A stretch of DNA of 54,935 bases from Actinomycetes bacterium (GCA_021787365.1 JAJYMB010000108.1:1-54935); one strand, 5' to 3'. Counted from the first letter of the stretch, positions 17,829 to 27,901 are shown. The notes: generated by a model not told the origin, from the sequence alone. A program made the numbers and translations.

Positions 17829-18662
17829 TCAGCCAACTACCGACCCAGCGGTGAGGCCGCTCGCTATGTAGCGCTGCGCCACCACCAGCATCACCGCAGC
17901 CGGCACTATCGCGAACACCACTGACGCCATCACCGCACCCCAATCCTGACTGAAGTTGCCCAGGTAGGTGTAGATCGCCAACGTGATCGGTTCCACAGTA
18001 GTGCCGTTTAGGACAGTCAAGGCGAAAATGAAGTCCCCCCAGCCGTTCAAGAACGCGAACACCATGACAGTTATCACTGCGGAGCGCCCAAGTGGTACCA
18101 CAATACGACTGAACGTCTGCCACTCCGTCGCACCGTCGACTCTCGCTGCCTGCATTACCTCGTTTGGCAGGCTGAAGAAGAAGGCACGTAACACCAAGAT
18201 CGCGAAGGGTATGGCGTAAGTGCCGTCGGCGAGGATCAGGCCCGGGTACGAGTTGAGCAGGTGGATCCAGTGAAAGACCTTGAACAGTGACGTAGCTATG
18301 ACGATGGACGGGACTATCTGCGCCACGAGAAGCGCGCTGACTAGGACAACCGTCGCCCGCAAGGGGTACTTTGCGAGCGCGTAGCCAGCTGGTACGGCCA
18401 CAACCAACGCCAGCACGGCTGTCCCGACGCCAACGATGAGGCTCGTCAGCAAGTGGCCGGCCTGCGCCTGCAGCACGACCTGGTAGTTCGCCAGGGTCGC
18501 GCCGTGCGGCACGAAATAGTAGGTATTGCCGAGCAGGGTCAAGGTGGTCTCGAAGGAGGCCACGACCACGGCGTACACGGGGAACAGGACCACCACGAGG
18601 GAGGCGACGGCCCCGAGGGTGCACAACAGCCGGAGAGCTCTCGACCTCTGCAGGTGGGTCAT
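17829..18662 (-). CDS. CUT1 sugar ABC permease, MalG-like
   Basis: 277 aa with about six transmembrane segments. The EAA loop reads EVMQAARVDGATEWQTFSRI, followed by PLGRSAV, and the C-terminus ends IASGLTAGSVVG as in MalG-type proteins. The ATG at 18662 overlaps the stop of the MalF-like gene by 4 bases. It forms the channel with that partner. No CUT1 ATPase (MsiK/UgpC type) is encoded here, so a shared ATPase from elsewhere in the genome is expected, as in Streptomyces. Confidence 0.9.
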   Translation of the reverse strand: MTHLQRSRALRLLCTLGAVASLVVVLFPVYAVVVASFETTLTLLGNTYYFVPHGATLANYQVVLQAQAGHLLTSLIVGVGTAVLALVVAVPAGYALAKYPLRATVVLVSALLVAQIVPSIVIATSLFKVFHWIHLLNSYPGLILADGTYAIPFAILVLRAFFFSLPNEVMQAARVDGATEWQTFSRIVVPLGRSAVITVMVFAFLNGWGDFIFALTVLNGTTVEPITLAIYTYLGNFSQDWGAVMASVVFAIVPAAVMLVVAQRYIASGLTAGSVVG

Positions 18663-19666
18663 CTCCCTGCTCCCGTGCTGCGCCTCAAGGAATCCCGGCT
18701 GAGCCAGAGGTAGACAGGTGCACAAATTAGCGCCAACACGAGCAGCACGTTGTTGAGCGCCGCGCCTTCGCCGAAGATGAACTGCTGGAATGACAGGTTG
18801 TAGGACCATGTCGTGATGAGTTGCGTCGCGTTTGCAGGGCCCCCGTCAGTGAGGGCGACCACGAGGTCGAACACCTTCACGGTGAACACGAACCCCAAGA
18901 GCACTGTCACCTCGATAACGGGGAGGATGATCGGCACTACGACCAGGCGGAGCCTCTGCCAGGGCCCGGCACCGTCCATGACGGCCGCTTCCTTCACCTC
19001 GATTGGGATGTCTTGAAGCCCGCTGTAGAGGAGCAGGAAAAAGAAGGGCACCCCGAGCCAGATGTTCGCTATGAGGATCGTGAGCAGCCCCAACTGGGGC
19101 GTCTCCAGCCAGTCAATTGGGTGCTGGGCCAAGCCGATGTCGAGGAGGATCTGGTTCACCGCCCCGCCTTCGAGCTGGAAGAGGAACTTGAAGATCACGC
19201 CGGTCACGAGGAGGGGGACGAGCCAAGGGACGATGATGAGGGACCGCCCAATTGTCCGTCCGGGAAAGCGGAGGCTGAAAAGAAGTGCAAGTGCAAACCC
19301 GATTATGAACTGCCCGATAAGAGAGCCCGCAGTGAACTCAAAGGTGTGGATGATGGCGCTCTGGGTCGTCGGGTCGGTCAGTATGAAGCGGTAATTGGCG
19401 AGGCCAGCAAAGGGGGCCGTGAAACTGGCTATGGTCTCGGGAGAGCTTTGCTCGAAGCTCAACATGACGTTGTAAGCTATGGGCAAGGCGAACGCGAAGA
19501 GCAGGTACAAGATGGCGGGGGCAAGGAACAGCCAGCCCGCGACCTGCCTGCGCCTCCCAGCCGCGAGCCGCCCCCTCCCGGTGCGTGCGCCTGGCGCTAG
19601 CTCGTCGTTTTGGCGCGCAATTGCTGCGTCCGCGCCAACGCCAGCTGCTGCTCTCACACCGGCCAT
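18659..19666 (-). CDS. CUT1 sugar ABC permease, MalF-like
   Basis: 335 aa. A polar Arg-rich N-terminus of about 40 residues is followed by GWLFLAPAILYLLFAFALP, several helices, and the EAA loop EVKEAAVMDGAGPWQRLR before VVVPIILP. The FVFTVKVFDLVVALTDGGPA segment is characteristic of MalF-type permeases. The start is ATG at 19666. It follows the GH31 gene by 56 bases, so glycosidases and importer are likely one transcript. Confidence 0.9.
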   Translation of the reverse strand: MAGVRAAAGVGADAAIARQNDELAPGARTGRGRLAAGRRRQVAGWLFLAPAILYLLFAFALPIAYNVMLSFEQSSPETIASFTAPFAGLANYRFILTDPTTQSAIIHTFEFTAGSLIGQFIIGFALALLFSLRFPGRTIGRSLIIVPWLVPLLVTGVIFKFLFQLEGGAVNQILLDIGLAQHPIDWLETPQLGLLTILIANIWLGVPFFFLLLYSGLQDIPIEVKEAAVMDGAGPWQRLRLVVVPIILPVIEVTVLLGFVFTVKVFDLVVALTDGGPANATQLITTWSYNLSFQQFIFGEGAALNNVLLVLALICAPVYLWLSRDSLRRSTGAGR

Positions 19667-19722
19667 GTCAATCGGGCCCTTCCCATGCCGCCAGCCGAGA
19701 TGTCGACCACTCTGCCTCCAGG

Positions 19723-21738
19723 CTATTTACGGAAAGCCAGGGTTTGCAAGGCACCCCCCTGCCGGAGGTAGACCGGCACGCGCTCGAGGGGCGCCTCGGC
19801 CGTGACCCAGCCGTTTTCCTTCACCGGCTCCCCTGTCCAGGCGTCGAGCCAGGCCGCCCCCTCCGGCAGGTAGACCTCACGGCTGAGCGCGCCATGTCTC
19901 GTGACGGGGGCAACGAGCACGTCCGGGCCGAACATGTACTCGTCGGGTACCTCCCACGCCGCTTCCTCATTTGGGAACTCCAAGAACAGAGCGCGCATGG
20001 GCGGCAGCCCGGTGGCACTGGCTGTTGCCATCTGGGCCATCACGTACGGGCGCAGCCGTTCACGCAAGGCGAGCTGTTCACGGATTATTCCGTACGCCTC
20101 GTCGCCGAAGGACCAGACCTCGTTCGGGCCTCCTGTCTGGCCCGAGCCAACGAGGGGGCCCGGCTCGCGCACCCCGTGCAGCCTGAACAGCGGGCAAAAC
20201 ACACCGAACTGGAACCAGCGTACGATGAGCTCCCTGAAGTAGGCCGAGCCCGGGTCGCCTCCCTTAAACCCGCCGATATCGGTGGTCCACCAGGGGATGC
20301 CCGAGATGCCGATGTTCAGGCCGGCGGGGACCTGGGCCGCAAGTGCTTCGAAGGTGGAACCGATGTCGCCTGACCACACGGCAGCCCCATAGCGCTGGCT
20401 GCCGGCCCAGGCAGACCGGCAAAGCAGGAGCGGCGCTTTCTCACCTTCGGCCACGAGCCTCTCGTAAAATCCGCGTGCATGATCCCTGGGGTACATGTTT
20501 TGTACTTCGGTACCTGAACCCATGTAGTACAAGGCGCTTTCGGGATCTTCGGGGCGCGTTTCTGGTTCGCATGCGTCCAGCCAAAAGGCCCGGATCCCGT
20601 AACGGCGGTAACCCTCCGTCACCTTCTGCCACACGTACCGGCGGGCCTCGGGGTTAGTCGCGTCGTAGTAGCGCACAAACGTCCGGCCGTTGTATCCCTT
20701 GTCCCAGAACGGGAGGTGGAGGGGCAAGCCCCGTACATTGCCCACGAGGAAGCCTCGGTTGTCCATCTCGGCATAGTTCTCACTGGCAGGGTTGACCGTT
20801 GGCCAGATCGACACCATTACCTCGATGCCCAACGCCCTCAGCTCATCGACCATGGCTTGAGGGTCCGGCCACTCAGCCGGGTCGAACTTCCACTCACCTT
20901 GGCGGCTCCAATGGAAGTAGTCGATCACGATGACCGAGAGCGGGAGACCCCGGCGCTTGTGCTCACGGGCCACCTCGAGGAGTTCCTGCTGCGTCCGATA
21001 GCGCAGTTTCGACTGCCAGAAGCCGCTCGCCCAGTCAGGCATCATGGGGGCCAAGCCGGTCATGGTCGAATAGCGGCTGACGATCTCGGCGGGCGTGAGG
21101 CCCCTAGTCACCCAATAGTCGATCTGGCGAGCCCCATCTGCCACCCACCTTGTACGGTTGGCAGCGAGCTCGACGCGGCCTACACCCGGCATGTTCCACA
21201 AGAACCCGTAGCCCCGGCTGGAAAGGGCGAAAGGAACACAAACCTCGGTGTTACGTTGGACCAGGTCGATCACGGAGCCCTTTTGGTCCAGCAGGCCGTG
21301 CTGGTGCTGGCCTAGCCCGTAGATGCGTTCGCCCGGGAAGGCGTTGAACGTGACCTCGCAGCGGTAAAGACTGCTGCCACTAGTGCCATAGCGGCGGGGC
21401 GGGGGCGAGGCGAAATGAGAGGGGCGTTCGCCGAAGAGCTCCCTGTCACCACCCCGGCCGACAAAGCGCACCAAGGGCGGGGAGGGGAAATCCTCGGTAC
21501 TGCGGTCCAGCACCTCGACCACGAGGCTGCCGTTGCGCACGCGCGCTCGGTCACCAGAGATCTCGACGCTCGCTTCGGTGGGCCCTGCCTCACCCAAGGC
21601 GCTGCCGGGTGTCTCTGAGGTGGACGGCCCGAGCGTGGAGCGCACCCGCGCGCTGTTGTCCCCCCACGCTTCGACCCTGAGGACCTCTTGGCCCTCGTAA
21701 ACTGTGACACCGGACTTGTCGCCGACAAAGGTTGCCAT
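19723..21738 (-). CDS. Glycoside hydrolase family 31 (alpha-xylosidase/alpha-glucosidase-like)
   Basis: 671 aa, within the GH31 range. Nucleophile Asp388 lies in WLDACEPE and the acid/base is probably Asp458 in VWSGDIGSTFEAL. The substrate-pocket strand VIVIDYFHWSRQGEWKFDP is close to alpha-xylosidases (YicI/XylS type), though alpha-glucosidase or sulfoquinovosidase-like activity cannot be excluded. No signal peptide, so it acts on imported oligosaccharides. The ATG at 21738 follows a GAGGGCGAG site 16 bases after the GH127 stop, a tight operon link. The C-terminal beta domain is complete. Confidence 0.9.
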   Translation of the reverse strand: MATFVGDKSGVTVYEGQEVLRVEAWGDNSARVRSTLGPSTSETPGSALGEAGPTEASVEISGDRARVRNGSLVVEVLDRSTEDFPSPPLVRFVGRGGDRELFGERPSHFASPPPRRYGTSGSSLYRCEVTFNAFPGERIYGLGQHQHGLLDQKGSVIDLVQRNTEVCVPFALSSRGYGFLWNMPGVGRVELAANRTRWVADGARQIDYWVTRGLTPAEIVSRYSTMTGLAPMMPDWASGFWQSKLRYRTQQELLEVAREHKRRGLPLSVIVIDYFHWSRQGEWKFDPAEWPDPQAMVDELRALGIEVMVSIWPTVNPASENYAEMDNRGFLVGNVRGLPLHLPFWDKGYNGRTFVRYYDATNPEARRYVWQKVTEGYRRYGIRAFWLDACEPETRPEDPESALYYMGSGTEVQNMYPRDHARGFYERLVAEGEKAPLLLCRSAWAGSQRYGAAVWSGDIGSTFEALAAQVPAGLNIGISGIPWWTTDIGGFKGGDPGSAYFRELIVRWFQFGVFCPLFRLHGVREPGPLVGSGQTGGPNEVWSFGDEAYGIIREQLALRERLRPYVMAQMATASATGLPPMRALFLEFPNEEAAWEVPDEYMFGPDVLVAPVTRHGALSREVYLPEGAAWLDAWTGEPVKENGWVTAEAPLERVPVYLRQGGALQTLAFRK

Positions 21739-21754
21739 TCCGTTTTTCTCGCCC

Positions 21755-23809
21755 TCAGACGGGCCCTGTCTTTTGCGCTCCGCTCTGAGCGGGCTGGACC
21801 GGGACCCACACCCGCATCGCGTCCCGGGGACGGTTGCCACGGGCGAAGTAGGGCACCAAGGTGAGGGCCAACGGCTCGGCCCTCCACTGGGTTGCGCCGT
21901 CCTCGTAATACAACGGGCCAACCGAGCCATGGGCAGCCCTTCCCGAAGCGGTTATGGCCACCTTCACATAACCCTGGAGGGCGCCGGGCACGACGGTCGT
22001 CGGTTCAGGTGTACGGGTCGCGTCCATCGCAACGTCCTCGACGGCTACACCTTCGTCCAGGTCCTCCGCCTCGACACAGTAGACCAGTGGGCCTCGTTGC
22101 ACGGCGACGCAGTCGCGGACGGCGTCGACCCTCCAGTGCGGCTTCAATACGCGGACCGGTACCGAGCACGAAACTTGGAGGTGGTCGCCGGCACCCCAAC
22201 GCCTGCCAACCCTGATGTAAGAGCCTTCCCAGGACGCCTCGACAGGGGCCCCGTTCAGCGTGACCCTCGTAACGTCCTTGCCGGCCCACTGAGGGGAGCG
22301 GAGCGACAAGTCCCAACGCTCGCTCGAACTGCACCGGGTCACCTCTATATCCGTTGTCCCCTCCCATGGGTGACCGGTCCGCACGGCGAGGTGGACGTCG
22401 CCACCCGGGACTTCGGTGGAGACGGCCCCGCTGAAGGGCATCTGCACCTGCAGCCCCTTGGCGTCCTTGGTCAAAAGGTACGCCTGGACGCTCGCCATCA
22501 GCCGTGCCAGGTTGGGCGGGCAGCAAGCGCATGGGTACCAGGGCTGGCGACGACGAGGAGAGTACTCGTCTGCGCCATCGTCATCGGTCCTCAGGTGCAG
22601 CGTGTTCGAATAGAAGAACTCCGTCCCCTGCCGCGATACGGCACCGGCGACGGTGTTCCAAAACACACGCTCCATTTCTTCGGCGTAACGCGCCCGGCCC
22701 GTGGCGAGCAGGAGGCGCCAGTTCCATTGGAAACTGGCAATGGCTGCGCACGTCTCGGCATAGGCGCGGTCACTCGGCAGCTCGTAGGCGTCCCCGATGG
22801 ACTCGTCTCGATGGCGGGAACCGTGCGCGCCGGTCACATAGGTCTTTGAAGAAAACAGCTCCTCCCAGATGGCCTCCGACGCAGCCAGCAGCTCGGTGTC
22901 AGCCGTCTCGACGGCCACGTCGACGACGCCGGCCTGCAAGTAGAGCTCGCGCACCGCGTGACCGGTTGCGTGAGCCCGCTCCCGTACGGGAAGATGGTGC
23001 AAGAAGTACGACAACGGGAAACGCCGGTCCCCGAGCAGGCCGGCGCCCGGCAATGCGACGTCGGCTCTCCCCCGGAGATCCACCTGCCGTTTGGCCAGCT
23101 CGAGCAGGCGCACGTCGCCGGTCGACCGGTAGAACTCCACCAAGGCCGTCTCGACCTCTGGGTGGCCGCCCACGGCCACGAGGCGGCCGTCCCCGTCCTC
23201 CAAGGAAAACGTCGCGAGCAGGTGGCCCGCGAGCCTCTCTGCCACGCCGGCCAAGCTCGGGCCGCTGCCTGTCCGCTGCACCGCCGTCGCGGCTTGGAGC
23301 AAGTGGCCGGCGCAGTAAAGCTCATGCCCCCAGCGCAAGTCCTTCCAGACCAACTCTGGGTGCTGGCCCTGGAACCAAGAGTTGACGTAACCGTCTGAGC
23401 GCTGGGCCCGCGCTATGACCGACGAGGCCTCCTCGAGGAAGTCCTCTACCTCAGACGAGAGCCCGCGCACGCTCTCCCAGGCTGCGGCCTCCAGGGTCTT
23501 GTAGACGTCCGAGTCGGAAAAGTGCAGCCCTTCATGGGCGGCTTGGCCCCCGTGCCCCTGAGCCACACGTTCCAGGTTGCGGACAGCGCCCGACGCGACC
23601 ACTCGCTCGATGCAATTGGGGAGCGTCTCGGCGCTGTTGCGCCGCTGCCAGTCGCCCAGTTCGTGCCCCTCGGCAAGGACGACCTCTCGCATGTCCAAAG
23701 GGTGCAGGCTCCCTGTAGCCGCGCGTGTAGGCCAAACCGGGCCGCTCCCGACGGCTCCGGCCGAGGCCTTGGCTGGCGTGCTCGGCACCGCGTTGCTTCC
23801 TTGCTCCAT
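21755..23809 (-). CDS. Glycoside hydrolase family 127 (beta-L-arabinofuranosidase-like)
   Basis: 684 aa. It has the GH127/DUF1680 N-terminus with WQRRNSAETLPNCIERV and an (alpha/alpha)6 barrel. The zinc and catalytic site is visible: Glu352 and Cys354 in AYAETCAAIASF, and Cys427, Cys429 and Cys430 in CACCPPN, matching the Cys-nucleophile site of HypBA1. It should release beta-L-arabinofuranose, or a related sugar, from plant oligosaccharides in the cytosol, as no signal peptide is present. The ATG at 23809 has a GGAG ribosome site. It is the first gene of the long minus-strand operon and diverges from lacI across a shared operator region. Confidence 0.9.
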   Translation of the reverse strand: MEQGSNAVPSTPAKASAGAVGSGPVWPTRAATGSLHPLDMREVVLAEGHELGDWQRRNSAETLPNCIERVVASGAVRNLERVAQGHGGQAAHEGLHFSDSDVYKTLEAAAWESVRGLSSEVEDFLEEASSVIARAQRSDGYVNSWFQGQHPELVWKDLRWGHELYCAGHLLQAATAVQRTGSGPSLAGVAERLAGHLLATFSLEDGDGRLVAVGGHPEVETALVEFYRSTGDVRLLELAKRQVDLRGRADVALPGAGLLGDRRFPLSYFLHHLPVRERAHATGHAVRELYLQAGVVDVAVETADTELLAASEAIWEELFSSKTYVTGAHGSRHRDESIGDAYELPSDRAYAETCAAIASFQWNWRLLLATGRARYAEEMERVFWNTVAGAVSRQGTEFFYSNTLHLRTDDDGADEYSPRRRQPWYPCACCPPNLARLMASVQAYLLTKDAKGLQVQMPFSGAVSTEVPGGDVHLAVRTGHPWEGTTDIEVTRCSSSERWDLSLRSPQWAGKDVTRVTLNGAPVEASWEGSYIRVGRRWGAGDHLQVSCSVPVRVLKPHWRVDAVRDCVAVQRGPLVYCVEAEDLDEGVAVEDVAMDATRTPEPTTVVPGALQGYVKVAITASGRAAHGSVGPLYYEDGATQWRAEPLALTLVPYFARGNRPRDAMRVWVPVQPAQSGAQKTGPV

Positions 23810-23977
23810 GCCTCTTTCTCCGGGTTAGACGAGCAACACAAGGCCTGCCTGCGCGACAGCCATGCCCTGGCCCTCCCTCCCTTCGCTCCTTTGGTACGCG
23901 GGAACGCTACCCTCATACCCTGGCTCCTGTCAAGACGAGGTGTGCCTCGAGCACGCCTGCTCAGCGGTTATGGTTGC

Positions 23978-23989
23978 GGAAGCGCTTCC
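23978..23989. promoter_or_regulatory. LacI-family operator between GH127 gene and lacI
   Basis: GGAAGCGCTTCC is a perfect 12-base palindrome with the LacI-type central CG. It is 103 bases upstream of the regulator start and 169 bases upstream of the GH127 start. It could control both the divergent operon and the regulator's own expression. Confidence 0.7.
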
Positions 23990-24091
23990 CCTTATTTAGC
24001 CGGGAGCAGTACTGCCGCGTCGGCTTCGCGGCACGGCGCCTTGCCCCGGGCGTGGCAGGAGCTTGCGCCGTCCTACGCATATGCTTGGCCC

Positions 24092-25111
24092 GTGGACACG
24101 GCCCGGCAACCAACGCTCACAGAAGTGGCGCGGCTGGCGGGCGTTTCTGTCACCACCGCGTCAAAGGCAATCAACCGGCAGGAGCGGATTTCTGAGGCCA
24201 CCAGGAAACGCGTGCTCCGAGCCGCCCGGCGACTCTCCTACACCCCCAACCTGGCCGCCAAGAGCTTGGCGAGCGGGCGGAGCAACATCATCGGTGTGCT
24301 CCTAAGGGACCCCATGGTCGACCGCTTAGCCATGCCCATGGTCATCGGGGCGCAGTCCGTGCTCGAGCAACTGGAGTTCTCGGCAATCATCGCTGATGCG
24401 AGGGGCGTGGACGACCGCCTCACCGAGCTAGGCGTGATGCTCCGCCAACGCGGTGTCGACGGCCTGCTTATCGTTGGCGACAACCAGGGAGCAATTTCCT
24501 CGATAACCGCGTCAGCCAAGATCCCGTGCGTATACGTCCACGGCCCCACGAGCAACTCCCGAGATGTAGTGCACCTTGTCGACGACTTTGCTGGTGCCGT
24601 CACACTCGTCAACCACTTGCTGGATATCGGCCGTACCCGGATAGCCCACGTCACCGGCCCCAAGCACTCCCCCGCGGTCCAGCAACGGGCCCTCGGTGTG
24701 ACCCACGCTCTCCACGAGCATGGCCTCCGTCTCGCCGGCCGTGTCAGGTACGGCCTGTGGTCCCAGCGCTGGGCACGGCAGGCGACGCGCGAGGTCCTGG
24801 CGAAGGTGCCGAACGTCGATGCCATCGCCTGCGGATCTGACCAGATTGCAGCGGCAGCGCTCGAGGCGGTCACCGCTACCGGGCGAAAAGTCCCGGACGA
24901 TGTCGCGATCACCGGCTACGACAACTGGACCGTCTTTGCGCAGGAAACCGACCCCTCGTTGACGACGCTGGACATGGACCTCGAGCATTTGGGCGCGGCG
25001 GCGGTGAGCGACCTCTTCGCCATGATCGGTGGGAACCGAGTGGGCGGCGGCACTCGCCACCACGAAGGGACCCTAGTGATCAGGGGCTCGACCGACCCCC
25101 GCCTACCCTAA
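24092..25111 (+). CDS. LacI-family transcriptional regulator
   Basis: 339 aa. The N-terminal helix-turn-helix has LTEVARLAGVSVTTASKAIN, then the hinge helix NLAAKSLASGRSNIIGV and a periplasmic-binding-protein-like sensor domain (ADARGVDDRL, VDDFAGAVTLVNHLL, DAIACGSDQIAAAALE, VAITGYDNW). The GTG at 24092 is chosen because it places the helix-turn-helix at the very N-terminus, as usual. It diverges from the glycan operon and converges on the rhamnosidase gene. It is the probable local repressor, released by a sugar from the imported glycan. The inducer is unknown. Confidence 0.9.
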   Translation: MDTARQPTLTEVARLAGVSVTTASKAINRQERISEATRKRVLRAARRLSYTPNLAAKSLASGRSNIIGVLLRDPMVDRLAMPMVIGAQSVLEQLEFSAIIADARGVDDRLTELGVMLRQRGVDGLLIVGDNQGAISSITASAKIPCVYVHGPTSNSRDVVHLVDDFAGAVTLVNHLLDIGRTRIAHVTGPKHSPAVQQRALGVTHALHEHGLRLAGRVRYGLWSQRWARQATREVLAKVPNVDAIACGSDQIAAAALEAVTATGRKVPDDVAITGYDNWTVFAQETDPSLTTLDMDLEHLGAAAVSDLFAMIGGNRVGGGTRHHEGTLVIRGSTDPRLP

Positions 25112-25134
25112 CCACAGGCTCGGGTCGAAAAGGT

Positions 25135-27843
25135 TCACGGGACCCGCCAGACCACCTCGTGGTCGCCGGCCTCCACCACCTGCTCACCGAGCGGCGTGCC
25201 GTCGCCGGCGCTTGCTACCGCCGCGCCGACAACGTCGTCGACCGGTACGGCGCCGGCGACCGCGCACTCCATTCCCGGCGGCACGCTGAGCCTGCCGACC
25301 ACCGCGTGCTCTCCGTCCCATGCCCAACCGACCTCGAGATGGCCGGCCGGCGCCTCGAAGGCGAAGTGCACGTCGGCCACCTGGCGCGAGATGGCCGGCC
25401 GGAAGGCGGCCTTCGTCAAACCCGGCACGTCCGGCGCCGGCCGGAGCCCACAAACGCCTTCTACGAGCCAGAGGAGCATAGAAGACATGGCGTAGTGGTT
25501 GAACGAGTTCATGGTGGGGCACGCCGGCCACCCGTCCTTGTCCAGGCCGTCCCAGCGTTCCCAGACCGATGTGGCGCCCATTTTCACCATGAAGCCGAGC
25601 GACGGCGGCTCGGTGCGCAACAGCAGGTCGTAGGCGAGGCCGGGGTGGCCAGCCTTGTCCAAGGCGCTCAGCAAGAACGCGCTCCCGGAAAAACCAGTCT
25701 CGAGGCGCTTACCGGCCGAAGTCACCAAGTCGGCCAGGCGCTGGCCCGCTTTGGCCGTCGTCGCGTCGTCGAGCATCTCGAACACGAGTGGCAAGACGTA
25801 GCCGGTTTGGGTCTCCTCCCCGACGATCGGGGCGAAATGGCTCGCCGCAATGGAGGAACTGGCTTTCCTCTCGTCGGCCACCCGGCCGGTGCGAGGATCG
25901 ACGTACTGGCCGACAAAGGCGGCGCGCACCGCCTCCGAGCGCTCTCTCAGCCAGCTCTCGCCCTCTTTGTCGCCCAAGAGGTGAGCTACCTTCGCTCCGA
26001 CAGAACTCGAACGGTAGAGCCAGCATGTCGAGAACAGGTCGTGCGAAGTGTCCGGCCCGGCCGGCACCCAGTCGCCGTAGTCGTTGCCGCGACCGTTGCG
26101 CCATATCCCGTCGGGGTTGGCGTCGTGGACGAGCCGCAGCCATTCGACCATGGCGGGGTACATGCGCTCGAGGGGCTCGCTGTTGCCGTACCTTTCGAAC
26201 ATCAACCAGGGTATGAGCACGCCTGCGTCCGCCCAAGCCGGCGCCCCGGCGAGAAATGACGGTCCGGGCCACATGGACGAGGGGCGCGGCGCGACGTCGG
26301 GGAAACCGCCGGCTGGCGTCCTGGCGTCCAAGATGTCGTCGAACCACTTGGACATGAAGGCTGATATGTCGTAGGTGTAAGCAGCGACGGGCGCGAACAA
26401 AAGGGCGTCTGCCATCCAGCCCATCCGCTCGTCCCGCTGGGGGCAGTCGGTCGGGACGTCGACGTAGTTGGCCCGCAGCGAACACACCATCAGTTCGTGC
26501 AGCTGCTCGAGCAAGCGCTCAGATGAGCTGAAATGACCGGTCCTCTCCATCTCACTCGAAATGGTGACCGCTTCTGCACCGACGAGGCGCTCGGGGGACG
26601 AAAGCCCGTGCACCTCGGCGTACCTGTAGCCGCGATAGGAAAAAGCCGGGACAAGAGTTTCCACCCCGCCGCCGGCGCAGGTGAAGCTGTCGGCACAACG
26701 AGCCCCGCGCAGATTGCCCCGGTAAAGCCTGCCAGTGGGCTCCAAAATCTCGCCATAGACGACATCGACCTGGCGGCCGGCGTCTTCGCGCACCTTCAAT
26801 CTCAGGTAGCCCGTGTCGTTGGCACCGCTGTCCACCAAGACCGTGCCGTCGGCTTGGGCCGTAACCTTCGCCTTCGCGGTACCGACGGCGCGCAGCGGCC
26901 CGGCACGGTGAGCGACGAGTTGGCCGGCGGTCCCGGTACCCACATCGACAGCGCTCCAGCGCAGGTTGGCCGTCTGCCCAAAAGGAAATGTGCGCCGGAG
27001 GTCCCACACCTCTCCGTCGTAGAGGTCGCTCGACTCGATGGCACTCGGCGCCCATTCCCAGCGCTCGTCGGTCGGGACGACGCTGCGGCTGCCGTCGCCG
27101 GCCGTGAGCTCGAGCTGCACGAGCAACTCCGGCGTTCGTACCGGCTGGGACGAACCCGGTTCGGCGCGCGTCGCGATCCTGCCCGAGTACCAGCCTGGGG
27201 CGACGAGAGCCAGCAGGACGTTTTCTCCCAGTCGTAAATGGCCGCCGACATCGAGCGCCTCGTACTGCACTCGCCGGCGGTAATCGGTCCAGCCGGGCCG
27301 TAGGAGGGCGTCGCTCACACGCTCGCCGTTCAGGTAGAGCTCGTACACTCCGAGAGCGCTCGCGTAGAGCCGCGCCATGCCGGGCACAGCCTCGAGGTGG
27401 AAACAGCGGCGGAGGGCATAAGGGGCTCTATCTGGCGACCGCTGGGCGGCGTCGGGGCGGCGTACCCACGAGGCCGACCAATCCGAACGTTCGAGCAGCC
27501 CCATTTCCCAGAAAGCGGGGCCGCTCCACTCGCTCGCCTCGCCAGCCGGCGTCCGCGCCCGCACCGACCAAAACGTGCGCTCGCGCGAGGACGGCGCGCG
27601 GCCCGGCCACCGGGCGTTCAAGGCCGCGGACTCCACCCATTCGCTCTGCCACGCCCCCTCCGCTGAACCGAGCTCGCCGACCGAAGCAGCGGCGCGCAGC
27701 TGGAACGCGGCCTGGCGGGCATCTCCTGCCGCCGGCGGGAGCCGCCACTGCAAGAACGGGCGCCTCGTGCCTATGCCGAGAGGGTCGGTCCGGAACTCAC
27801 AGCGCAACCCTTCCGGGCGCCAAGGCAGTACTTGCTCGCTCAT
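25135..27843 (-). CDS. Alpha-L-rhamnosidase, glycoside hydrolase family 78
   Basis: 902 aa, the normal length of multidomain GH78 enzymes. Order: N-terminal fibronectin-like and carbohydrate-binding beta domains (FQLRAAASVGEL, the YASALGVYELYLNGERV jelly-roll strand), an (alpha/alpha)6 catalytic barrel with the hallmark DCPQRDERMGW at about residues 458-468, the GNDYGDWVPAG substrate loop, and a C-terminal beta domain ending in HEVVWRVP. It inverts and releases terminal L-rhamnose from plant glycosides or pectin side chains. No signal peptide, so it is cytosolic. It is transcribed alone, with a LacI-type operator 59 bases upstream. It converges with lacI (23-base gap). Confidence 0.92.
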   Translation of the reverse strand: MSEQVLPWRPEGLRCEFRTDPLGIGTRRPFLQWRLPPAAGDARQAAFQLRAAASVGELGSAEGAWQSEWVESAALNARWPGRAPSSRERTFWSVRARTPAGEASEWSGPAFWEMGLLERSDWSASWVRRPDAAQRSPDRAPYALRRCFHLEAVPGMARLYASALGVYELYLNGERVSDALLRPGWTDYRRRVQYEALDVGGHLRLGENVLLALVAPGWYSGRIATRAEPGSSQPVRTPELLVQLELTAGDGSRSVVPTDERWEWAPSAIESSDLYDGEVWDLRRTFPFGQTANLRWSAVDVGTGTAGQLVAHRAGPLRAVGTAKAKVTAQADGTVLVDSGANDTGYLRLKVREDAGRQVDVVYGEILEPTGRLYRGNLRGARCADSFTCAGGGVETLVPAFSYRGYRYAEVHGLSSPERLVGAEAVTISSEMERTGHFSSSERLLEQLHELMVCSLRANYVDVPTDCPQRDERMGWMADALLFAPVAAYTYDISAFMSKWFDDILDARTPAGGFPDVAPRPSSMWPGPSFLAGAPAWADAGVLIPWLMFERYGNSEPLERMYPAMVEWLRLVHDANPDGIWRNGRGNDYGDWVPAGPDTSHDLFSTCWLYRSSSVGAKVAHLLGDKEGESWLRERSEAVRAAFVGQYVDPRTGRVADERKASSSIAASHFAPIVGEETQTGYVLPLVFEMLDDATTAKAGQRLADLVTSAGKRLETGFSGSAFLLSALDKAGHPGLAYDLLLRTEPPSLGFMVKMGATSVWERWDGLDKDGWPACPTMNSFNHYAMSSMLLWLVEGVCGLRPAPDVPGLTKAAFRPAISRQVADVHFAFEAPAGHLEVGWAWDGEHAVVGRLSVPPGMECAVAGAVPVDDVVGAAVASAGDGTPLGEQVVEAGDHEVVWRVP

Positions 27844-27901
27844 TCGCGTCTATTCCCCGCCCACGGGCAGGGAATGCCCCCTTTCTGTGTCCCCGCAGAT
27901 A

